A stretch of 64,000 nt of DNA from NCBI GenBank assembly GCA_001804865.1, contig MHBK01000033.1, positions 1 through 64,000 on the forward strand, read 5' to 3'. The notes beneath the pieces were generated by a model that was not told the DNA's origin, did no database searches, and saw only the letters and a program-made list of their open reading frames with translations. Source of the stretch: Lentisphaerae bacterium GWF2_57_35 (GTDB lineage: Bacteria; Verrucomicrobiota; Kiritimatiellia; CAIQIC01; GWF2-57-35). Positions 25,378 through 32,732 of this stretch are shown piece after piece. A program made the translations under genes and the position numbers. Positions within the stretch are counted from its first letter, which is position 1, and every line of letters starts with the position of its first letter.

Positions 25378-26214
25378 ATGCAAACCATCATCAAAGCCAA
25401 TCAATCGTTCTGGCGGATTAATGTTCGCGAGTTATTCGAATATCGCGATCTGCTCTGGATGCTAGTGATCCGGGATTTAACCTCCATTTATAAACAAACC
25501 ATTCTCGGCCCCCTGTGGTTTATCATCCAGCCTCTGATCACCACCGTGGTCTTCACCGTGATTTTCGGGAAGGTGGCCAATGTGTCTACGGATGGCATGC
25601 CGCAGCTCATTTTTTACATGTTGGGAACCGTTCTGTGGAATTTTTTTGCGGGCTGCATGACGCAAAGCTCGAATTCTTTCGTATCGAATTCCAGTGTGCT
25701 GACCAAAGTATATTTTCCGCGGCTCGTAATACCTCTTTCGGCTGTATTCACGAACTTGGCTCACTTTGCACTCAACCTGGTCATGTTCTTTGGATTTTAT
25801 TTTTACTTTCTTTTCTTTACCACGGCAATCCTACAGCCCCGTTGGGCACTGGCTTTGTTCCCGTTGTTGGTCTTTCAATGCTCTTTGCTTGGACTGGGCG
25901 TTGGTCTATGGGTGGCGGCGCTGACGACAAAATATCGAGATCTGCGTTTTGCACTCACTTTCCTGACGCAAATATGGATGTATGCCACGCCCATCGTCTA
26001 TCCGGCCTCCCTGGTCGTTCGTCCTTCCATGAAGTTGCTCCTCTGGAGCAATCCCATGTCCTTTGTTGTCGAGTGTGCTCGTTGGATGTTCACCGGTTCT
26101 GGCACTATTACGGCCATAGGCGCATCACTCAGCATCGGGATTACCCTTCTGCTGGTCGTGAGTGGGCTTTTTATGTTTAACCGGGTTCAGCGGACCTTCG
26201 TCGACACAATCTGA
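25378..26214 (+). CDS. wzm: Polysaccharide ABC transporter permease (Wzm-like)
   Basis: 278 aa from the ATG at 25378 (MQTIIKANQSFWRINVREL); an in-frame ATG at 25342 lies inside the inverted repeat and is rejected. ABC-2 type permease: N-terminal amphipathic segment with LFEYRDLLWMLVIRDL, the typical ILGPLWFIIQPLITT first-helix region, and six membrane segments in all. With the ATPase 9 bases downstream it would export an undecaprenyl-linked O-antigen, capsule or teichoic-acid-like glycan across the inner membrane. No Shine-Dalgarno is visible; the leader is occupied by the hairpin. Confidence 0.88.
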   Translation: MQTIIKANQSFWRINVRELFEYRDLLWMLVIRDLTSIYKQTILGPLWFIIQPLITTVVFTVIFGKVANVSTDGMPQLIFYMLGTVLWNFFAGCMTQSSNSFVSNSSVLTKVYFPRLVIPLSAVFTNLAHFALNLVMFFGFYFYFLFFTTAILQPRWALALFPLLVFQCSLLGLGVGLWVAALTTKYRDLRFALTFLTQIWMYATPIVYPASLVVRPSMKLLLWSNPMSFVVECARWMFTGSGTITAIGASLSIGITLLLVVSGLFMFNRVQRTFVDTI

Positions 26215-26223
26215 GCAAAGAAT

Positions 26224-27528
26224 ATGAGCACCCCATCCATCTCCGTTCGTAATCTCTCCAAGTGCTATACGCTGGGCGCCATTGGGCGACATACATTGGT
26301 CGACGAAGTCCAGTATTGGTGGCATAAAATTCGGGGCCAAGATCCACGCCAACATATGACGAAAATAGGTCATACGGCGACGGAGGCTCGGAGGGCAGAA
26401 GCCGAACAAATGGGTGCTGATCAATTTTGGGCGCTCAACGATGTGTCCTTTGATATTCATCCTGGAGAGGTTGTGGGCATTATAGGACGAAATGGAGCAG
26501 GGAAATCGACTTTGTTGAAAATCCTGAGCCGGATCACAGAGCCCACCCACGGAGAAGCCTTGATCAATGGCCGCGTCGGATCGTTGCTGGAAGTAGGGAC
26601 CGGCTTTCATCCGGAATTGACAGGCCGAGAAAACGTTTTCATGAACGGCACGATCTTGGGAATGAATAAGCGCGAGATTGCTGCTAAGTTCGATGAGATT
26701 ATTGCTTTCTCTGAACTTGAAAAATTTATCGATACCCCTGTAAAAAGATATTCTAGTGGGATGTATGTTCGTTTGGCGTTTGCGGTCGCCGCTCATTTGG
26801 AACCTGAAATACTCCTGATCGATGAAGTCCTGGCTGTTGGAGATGTCAACTTTCAGCGTAAATGCCTGGCCAAGATGAAGGAAGTAAGCGAGGGGGGGCG
26901 GACGATTTTGTTTGTCAGTCATAATATGGGAGCCATCGCTAACCTATGTACAAAAGGCGTGATTCTTACTCAGGGGCGTGTTGTCGGATGTGGGGCGGCC
27001 ACAGAATGCGTTAAGGAATACTTAGGAATGACCTTGCCATCTACAGCTTATAGCGATTTTTCCACCGAGGCGTCCAAGGATGCTGCACGTTTTTTGCGAT
27101 GTGGGGTCTGTGCTGCGGATGGACGTTTGAAGGGGCAGTTTTGTGTCGATGATCCTATTCGTTTTTTTATGACCGTTGAGGTGCTGGAGGCCGTGCAGGA
27201 TGCTGAGATTAGCGTAAGGATTGAAGATGTTTTCGGGCGGATAGTTTGTACCTCCAATTGGTCTGATCAAAACTCGGGAGCATGGGCCGATAGAGCTGGG
27301 CGTATGACATGGGCCATGGATATACCGGCCGTTTTCCTGGCGCCGAACAATTACTTGGTTACAATGGCTATTCATCAGCCGCGAAAGCGAATTATTGACT
27401 TGCGAGAACGCGTCATCAAGTTCGAAGTGTCCGAAACCGGTGGTCCTATGTGGAAGTATCATGGGAATGACTATGGAGCCGTTTTAGTGCAGTGGCCTTG
27501 GCGCCGTTTGGAGAGAGAACCATGTTAA
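26224..27528 (+). CDS. wzt: Polysaccharide ABC transporter ATPase with carbohydrate-binding tail (Wzt-like)
   Basis: 434 aa. ABC ATPase domain residues 1-250 with Walker A GRNGAGKST at about 88-96, Q-loop region VGSLLEVGTGFHPELTGREN, signature YSSGMYVRLAF at about 176 and Walker B ILLIDEVLAVGD at about 196. Residues about 275-434 form an extra beta-sandwich of the Wzt C-terminal type (FCVDDPIRFFMTVEV, VFGRIVCTSNW, FLAPNNYLVTMAIH), which in E. coli O8/O9a binds the capped glycan end before export. This suggests that export is coupled to chain-end modification, plausibly by the methyltransferases that follow. The stop overlaps the next ATG. Confidence 0.9.
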   Translation: MSTPSISVRNLSKCYTLGAIGRHTLVDEVQYWWHKIRGQDPRQHMTKIGHTATEARRAEAEQMGADQFWALNDVSFDIHPGEVVGIIGRNGAGKSTLLKILSRITEPTHGEALINGRVGSLLEVGTGFHPELTGRENVFMNGTILGMNKREIAAKFDEIIAFSELEKFIDTPVKRYSSGMYVRLAFAVAAHLEPEILLIDEVLAVGDVNFQRKCLAKMKEVSEGGRTILFVSHNMGAIANLCTKGVILTQGRVVGCGAATECVKEYLGMTLPSTAYSDFSTEASKDAARFLRCGVCAADGRLKGQFCVDDPIRFFMTVEVLEAVQDAEISVRIEDVFGRIVCTSNWSDQNSGAWADRAGRMTWAMDIPAVFLAPNNYLVTMAIHQPRKRIIDLRERVIKFEVSETGGPMWKYHGNDYGAVLVQWPWRRLEREPC

Positions 27529-28349
27529 TGCGATTAACCCATTTGGTAAATAAATTAACCCGATCTAAGTCTCGCCCCGCGCCTATGAACCCGGTGCAAA
27601 GGACTACTTATTGCGCTCATTATCTTGGAAAGCCCTTTTTGTGCTTCAAAGATTCCATCATTGGAGAGTTCTTGCTAACAGGACGCCGCTGGGATCCTGA
27701 GCTTCCACAGCTTCTTCGAGATGCGTACGGACGTTTTCAGGGGCGAGTTATTGTGGAAGTGGGCTCTAACATTGGCGCAAGCTTTGTTCCAATAAGTGCC
27801 GATTATCCTGATTGCAGATTCTTGATGTTTGAACCCGTGCCTTGCTTTTACGATTTACTTACGAAGAATCTTCATAACTATGGCGCAAAGAATGTACATG
27901 CGCGCCAAATGGCGATTTCAAACAAAACTGACGACATTATTGAAGTGGCTTGTGGACGTGCTAATGCGGGGGCGTGGGCTATTCGGGAACCCGTGTTGGA
28001 AACAGTGAAGCTTTCAACTCAAACGCTTGACGATCTTCTAAAGAATGAAGATGTCTTTTTCTTGAAAATAGATGTAGATGGATATGAACAGAAAGTAATC
28101 GAAGGGGCTGCAAAAACTTTGTCGCGTTGCCATCCAGACCTCTTTATGGAATTCGATTCTCATCTGATGCACGCGATGGGGATCAACCCTTTTCAATTAT
28201 TGGAGATGGTGACGCAACATGGTTATCGCGAATTCCTTATATTTTCTAATACAGGCGACCTTCTGAAGGCAACGAATTCCGCTGCTGAAGTCGTACGGTA
28301 TGCAGAACAGGCTCCGTGCTATGTCGACATTCTCATCAGGTCTGTTTAG
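27522..28349 (+). CDS. FkbM-family SAM-dependent methyltransferase
   Basis: 275 aa from the ATG at 27522 (GGAGAG upstream, overlapping the wzt stop by 7 bases). FkbM signature: SAM loop VEVGSNIGASFVPIS, FEPVPCFYDLLTKNL, and the acidic motif LKIDVDGYEQKVIEGA with TLDDLL before it. These enzymes O-methylate hydroxyls, often on sugars. Placed directly after Wzt, it could methylate the terminal sugar that caps the chain and is read by the Wzt tail. By eye the gene is more AT-rich than most neighbours, hinting at separate origin. Confidence 0.85.
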   Translation: MLMRLTHLVNKLTRSKSRPAPMNPVQRTTYCAHYLGKPFLCFKDSIIGEFLLTGRRWDPELPQLLRDAYGRFQGRVIVEVGSNIGASFVPISADYPDCRFLMFEPVPCFYDLLTKNLHNYGAKNVHARQMAISNKTDDIIEVACGRANAGAWAIREPVLETVKLSTQTLDDLLKNEDVFFLKIDVDGYEQKVIEGAAKTLSRCHPDLFMEFDSHLMHAMGINPFQLLEMVTQHGYREFLIFSNTGDLLKATNSAAEVVRYAEQAPCYVDILIRSV

Positions 28350-28367
28350 AGCTAAAGGTTATCTGTC

Positions 28368-29285
28368 GTGCTTTATCGAATAATAGCGGGACGTCGGCAT
28401 TGGCAGGACGTTTGGCGGACGTCTTCTGCATTGCGCAGGGGTCGGTTTGCGAATTTGCCGGGCAGGGATTTTGGGCGCTTTGGCCAGCGTATCGGGTTAG
28501 AACTCTTGCTGCGTGGTCAGAACAAGGAAGGATGGGTCCACTTGACGTATCCTTTAAGCAGCACGCGATACTTTGAATTCGACTTTGTGCGGCGCCATCT
28601 ACCATCGAAAACCGGGAATGCTTTGGATGTGGCTTCTCCATACCTTTTCTCTTTTTACATGCAAAAGCATGGTCGTTTTCCGATCGCCATGCTGAACCCC
28701 GATCCAGCGGACGTTAAGCGTACGCGACGTTTGATGTCGGAATTGCATATCAAAGGCGTGGATCTGATGTCGGTCGGTTTGGAAGAACTCCCTAATGACA
28801 GGACGTTCGACGTAGTTTGGAGCATTTCCGTTGTCGAGCATGTGCGCAATGGTTCATTCGACGATGTTTCAGCGGTGCGCCGCATGTATGCGGCCTTGCG
28901 TCCGGGCGGTTCCCTGTTATTGACTGTTCCGGTCGATCGCACTTGTTGGGATGAGTACCGGGAGAACAAAGATTACGGTGTTCAACGATCGGATGGAACG
29001 GGGCGGTATTTCTTCCAGCGTTTTTACGACGAACGGACTGTTTTGGATTTGATGCGCCAAGCTACCGGCAAGCAACCGGATGTTTTGGAATGGTATGGGG
29101 AGAAAACGGCGGGACACTTTCATGAGTATATTGCCCGTTGGCAAAAAGAAGGCATGTCCTATATTGTTCGCGATCCCCAAATCTTTGCCGACGCTTATCG
29201 AGCCTATCCATCCTGGTCAGAGATGCCGGGGGTTGGCGTATGCGGCATCGTGGCGGTAAAACCTTCCGAGTCAAAGGCCATTTAG
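28368..29285 (+). CDS. Class I SAM methyltransferase, glycan locus
   Basis: 305 aa, GTG start at 28368. Core elements of a Methyltransf_11-type domain at residues about 80-190: NALDVASPYLFSF (motif I, unusual in lacking the glycine-rich loop), DVVWSISVVEHV, and LRPGGSLLLTVPV. The C-terminal part (FQRFYDERTVLDLM, YIARWQKEGMS) is typical of methyltransferases in surface-polysaccharide operons. Likely modifies a sugar in the exported glycan. It follows the FkbM gene by 18 bases. Confidence 0.7.
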   Translation: MLYRIIAGRRHWQDVWRTSSALRRGRFANLPGRDFGRFGQRIGLELLLRGQNKEGWVHLTYPLSSTRYFEFDFVRRHLPSKTGNALDVASPYLFSFYMQKHGRFPIAMLNPDPADVKRTRRLMSELHIKGVDLMSVGLEELPNDRTFDVVWSISVVEHVRNGSFDDVSAVRRMYAALRPGGSLLLTVPVDRTCWDEYRENKDYGVQRSDGTGRYFFQRFYDERTVLDLMRQATGKQPDVLEWYGEKTAGHFHEYIARWQKEGMSYIVRDPQIFADAYRAYPSWSEMPGVGVCGIVAVKPSESKAI

Positions 29286-29301
29286 AGATGTTGGACAAAT
29301 C

Positions 29302-30354
29302 ATGAGTCGGATGGTCACTGCGTACGCTCTTCCTTGGCATCTTAAGGAAAGCAGCGCCTTTCATGAAATCCTGGTTCAACCATTGACGAACTATGGTCAT
29401 GTGGCTTTGCAGGCGTTGCCGGACGGCCAGATCCCCGCGGCATCGGGCTCTGACGAGGCGGTGGTCTTTTGCCAAGTGGTACCCCCTTGGCAGGATGCCG
29501 AATGGCGTAAACGAAAAGTTGTCTGGATACCTATGTGGGACCACATCAGCGCCTGGCCGGATGCAAGATGGTCCGAGTTGCCAAAGACCTGGCGCATTGC
29601 AGCCTTTTCAGAGCCTGTGTTCGATCGGGCCCGACGAGCAGGTCTTCCTGTGCTTCGCCTTCAATACTTCAAGGATATTTCCGGCTTGCCCGAATCGTCG
29701 TGGCAAGATGGGATATCTGTCATGTATTGGAATCGGGTGGGGATGGTTCGTCCGAATTTTTTACGCCGATTATGCGAAGTCTTAAACGCTAAAAATCTTT
29801 ATTTTCGCGATGAGGTAGACCCTGGGTACGGCAAGGCGCGTTACTTTGACCTCCCATCCCAATTGGGATCGACCCGCGTCCAACGGTTTCCGTACACAGC
29901 TAATCGACAACAATATGAAGAACAATGGTCATGCATCAATGTTCTAGTGGCGCCGCGTCCTTTGGAAGGTATGGGGTTGTTGACGGTGGAAGCGCTTGCC
30001 CGAGGTTGTGCGGTTCTGGCGTTCAACGCACCCACCATGAACGAATACATTCAACACGGTCAGAATGGCTATTTACTCGATTCATTGCGCGCACGGTGGG
30101 CCGGCATGAGCACAACATGTTTTAACCGATGGTGGCTTGATAAGTGCGTACCCCGTGAGAAAAGCCGTCGACGAAAAGCCCTGCAAGGTTCACTTGGATT
30201 GCTAACCGTCGTTCAGGATTGGCAGGCGCTTCGCCGGCTGGATTTAAAGCAAATGGGGGCCTGCGCTCGTGTTTCACATGGAATGGGCTATCAACGTTGG
30301 CAGCAATCCATTCCGTTATACGCTGACTTTGTTTTGCGATCGGACGTTGCATAA
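29302..30354 (+). CDS. Glycosyltransferase, GT4/GT-B-like
   Basis: 350 aa. The N-terminal half is divergent (TAYALPWHLKESSAFHE), but the C-terminal GT-B half has NVLVAPRPLEGMGLLTVEAL followed by RGCAVLAFNAPTMNEYI and GQNGYLL, the nucleotide-sugar-binding E-x7-E region of GT4-like enzymes. Likely transfers a sugar in assembly of the lipid-linked repeat at the inner face of the membrane. Donor and acceptor cannot be read from sequence. Ends 2 bases before the next GTG. Confidence 0.7.
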   Translation: MSRMVTAYALPWHLKESSAFHEILVQPLTNYGHVALQALPDGQIPAASGSDEAVVFCQVVPPWQDAEWRKRKVVWIPMWDHISAWPDARWSELPKTWRIAAFSEPVFDRARRAGLPVLRLQYFKDISGLPESSWQDGISVMYWNRVGMVRPNFLRRLCEVLNAKNLYFRDEVDPGYGKARYFDLPSQLGSTRVQRFPYTANRQQYEEQWSCINVLVAPRPLEGMGLLTVEALARGCAVLAFNAPTMNEYIQHGQNGYLLDSLRARWAGMSTTCFNRWWLDKCVPREKSRRRKALQGSLGLLTVVQDWQALRRLDLKQMGACARVSHGMGYQRWQQSIPLYADFVLRSDVA

Positions 30355-30356
30355 CC

Positions 30357-31136
30357 GTGAGTTTCCTGACGATCGTTACCGTGTGTCGGAATGAACAAGC
30401 TCGGATCGAGAAAACGCTCGATTCTGTGGTCAAGCAGGCTTGCCGCGATTTCGAATGGATTGTTTTGGATGGCGCGTCGACGGATGGGACGTTGGCGATC
30501 CTGGAAAAATATAAAGAGCGAATGTCCATCCTGCGATCCGAGCCGGATCGTGGGATTTATGATGCCATGAACAAGGCCATCGGGCTTGCGACGGGAGAAT
30601 ACCTGCTGTTCCTCAATGGCGGCGATTGGCTTGCTGACGATCGAGTGGTCGGAGATTACCTCGAAAGAAACCTTCAAGAGGATGTGGTGATTGGGGATAT
30701 TCTCGTGCGTTATCCGGGGGGGCGCGAGCAATATCGTCCTTCGGAGAAAATTGGCCCCATGTACGACCATTTGTATTGGCGGTCGCTGCCTCATCAATCC
30801 ACCTTTATTCGGCGCGAGCTTTTCCTGCAACACGGCCTCTATAACGAGCAATTCAAAATTATTGCCGACTGGGAGTTCTTTTTGCGGGCAATTCTTCGTG
30901 GAGGCGCGACGGTGGCTCGCTGGGCGCGAAACGTGGCTGTGTTTACCCACGATGGGATTAGCGCATCCCCGGCGCATCGGCAGTTGTTTTGCAAAGAGCG
31001 GATTCGGATGCGGCGGATGTATTATCCGTGGGTTTACCGATTTCGGCGTGAAGCTAATGAAATCTTGGGCCGCACGGTGAATCGAATGAGGCAAAAGCTG
31101 GCGCGAAAGTCCGATGACTCAACCACCAATAAGTGA
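30357..31136 (+). CDS. Glycosyltransferase family 2
   Basis: 259 aa, GTG start directly after the previous stop. GT-A fold: TIVTVCRNEQARIEKTLDSV, the nucleotide-binding DGASTDGTL, EPDRGIYDAMNKAIGLATGE and the metal-site variant FLNGGD in place of DxD. This set (SEPDxGIYDAMNKG) is typical of GT2 enzymes of the WcaA/colanic-acid type. Overlaps the next gene by 23 bases. Confidence 0.85.
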   Translation: MSFLTIVTVCRNEQARIEKTLDSVVKQACRDFEWIVLDGASTDGTLAILEKYKERMSILRSEPDRGIYDAMNKAIGLATGEYLLFLNGGDWLADDRVVGDYLERNLQEDVVIGDILVRYPGGREQYRPSEKIGPMYDHLYWRSLPHQSTFIRRELFLQHGLYNEQFKIIADWEFFLRAILRGGATVARWARNVAVFTHDGISASPAHRQLFCKERIRMRRMYYPWVYRFRREANEILGRTVNRMRQKLARKSDDSTTNK

Positions 31137-32046
31137 AGCAACGCTCATGGGCCTTCCGACGCAGGTGTCGATCGTAGTCGTCTGCTATAATTACGGACGT
31201 TTTTTGTCCGCTGCGCTGGATAGCGCGTTAGGACAGACGCAACCGGCCGGGGAGATCCTGGTTATGGACGATGGATCGACGGATGAAACGAGGGCGGTGG
31301 CGGGGCGTTATGGATCTCGCGTTAGATATGTCGCTCTTTCGCATCAAGGGGTTTGTCCTGCGCGCAACGGCGGGTTGGCAGAAGCCAAAGGAAAGTGGAT
31401 TGTTTTTTTGGATGCCGACGATGCGTTGGAGCCTCGCTATTTGGAAAAAACGCTTGCGGCCTGGCAGGCTGCTCCCGAGCCCAAGCCGGCGTTTGTCTAC
31501 ACGCAACGCGCGGATCTTCTCACCGGGCAAACCTCTTCGCATTTTCCCGAGTATGACGCTTCTTTGTTGAAGCAGCGCAACTACGTCATGGTGAGTTCGT
31601 TGATGGATAAAGAGATCGTGCGATCCATCGGCTTCGACAGCGCGTTTGCAGGCGGGCTTGAAGACTACGATCTGTTTTTGAGCATGGCCGAACGCGGTTA
31701 TCGAGGTCTGTTGCTCAACGAACCTCTGCTTCGGGTCCGGACGCATCCTGAAAGCCGAAGCCGCCAATGCGGGCGCCCCGACGAGCGTTGGCGCTTGATG
31801 AGTCGATTGTTGTCCAAGCATCGAAGTTTCTTCAATGCCGAGGAATCCAAAGTATGGCGTCGGAAAATGCGGGAATTTGTGGCGGCGCGAATCCGGGAGA
31901 ATAGAAAGCCCTCGGATTCGATGTTTTCGCGAGTGAAGGGGCTCTTGATGTTGCTTCGATGCCGCGCGCCACGGGCTTCTCTGCGCGAGCAATTGCTTTT
32001 TGTTCTTTTTCCGAAACAATTTGAGATAAGGCAGACCCTATGGTGA
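31114..32046 (+). CDS. Glycosyltransferase family 2
   Basis: 310 aa from the ATG at 31114; an ATG at 31147 just before the conserved QVSIVVVCYNYGRFL is an alternative. GT-A elements: MDDGSTDETRAVA, CPARNGGLAEAKGKWIVFLD with DADD metal motif at about residues 99-102, and GLEDYDLFLSMAERGY as the acceptor-side W/Y-E-D motif. Followed by about 60 residues of basic C-terminal tail. Cytoplasmic transferase for the surface glycan. Confidence 0.85.
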   Translation: MTQPPISEATLMGLPTQVSIVVVCYNYGRFLSAALDSALGQTQPAGEILVMDDGSTDETRAVAGRYGSRVRYVALSHQGVCPARNGGLAEAKGKWIVFLDADDALEPRYLEKTLAAWQAAPEPKPAFVYTQRADLLTGQTSSHFPEYDASLLKQRNYVMVSSLMDKEIVRSIGFDSAFAGGLEDYDLFLSMAERGYRGLLLNEPLLRVRTHPESRSRQCGRPDERWRLMSRLLSKHRSFFNAEESKVWRRKMREFVAARIRENRKPSDSMFSRVKGLLMLLRCRAPRASLREQLLFVLFPKQFEIRQTLW

Positions 32047-32732
32047 ACAATAATCAAAAATGTGTTGCGATCATTCCGGCCCGGGGCGGCTCGAAAGGGA
32101 TTCCACGGAAGAACATTCGTGCGCTGGCCGGACGGCCCTTGCTGGCCTGGAGCATTGAGGATGCGCAGAAGGCGTCGGGGGTGGATGGCGTCTATGTCTC
32201 GACGGACGACCAAGAGATTGCCGAAACCGCCTTGAAGCATGGCGCGGAAGTCATCCGGCGTCCTTCCGAACTGGCGACCGATACCAGTTCCAGCGAGTCG
32301 GCCTTGTTGCACGCGCTCGATCGGATCGAGGCCGGGGGAGTCGTAGTTGAGAGCGTGGTGTTCCTCCAGGCGACGTCTCCTCTTCGCGAGCCGAAGCACA
32401 TCGAGGAAGCGCTTCAAATCTTTAAACAGGCCCATGCCGATTCTTTGGTTTCCGTGTGTCCGTCGCATGCGTTTCTCTGGAAGGAAGAAGATGGCTGTGG
32501 AATTCCGATGAATTACGATCCATCCCGGCGGCCCATGCGCCAGGCGATGCGGCAGTATCGCGAAACCGGGTCCATTTATATTTTTCGCCCGCAGCTGCTT
32601 CGAGCAACCGGCAGCCGGTTGGGAGGGCGGATCGCGCTGTATAAGATGCCGGAAGAGTGCGGCTTGGATATCGATTCCCTGGAGGATTGGGCGATAGCCG
32701 AACGAGTGCTAAGCGAAGGAAGCCGAATATGA
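32040..32732 (+). CDS. neuA: Acylneuraminate cytidylyltransferase (CMP-nonulosonate synthetase)
   Basis: 230 aa. N-terminal signature IPARGGSKGIPRKNIRALAG, STDDQEIAETALKHGAEVI, VFLQATSPLRE and RQYRETGSIYIFRPQLL identify the CMP-sialate/legionaminate synthetase family. It activates a nonulosonic acid with CTP for transfer. The gene is joined to the CBS-NeuB fusion by an ATGA overlap (32729-32732), so synthase and activating enzyme are translated together. Whether the sugar is Neu5Ac, legionaminic acid or another member cannot be decided here. Confidence 0.88.
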   Translation: MVNNNQKCVAIIPARGGSKGIPRKNIRALAGRPLLAWSIEDAQKASGVDGVYVSTDDQEIAETALKHGAEVIRRPSELATDTSSSESALLHALDRIEAGGVVVESVVFLQATSPLREPKHIEEALQIFKQAHADSLVSVCPSHAFLWKEEDGCGIPMNYDPSRRPMRQAMRQYRETGSIYIFRPQLLRATGSRLGGRIALYKMPEECGLDIDSLEDWAIAERVLSEGSRI

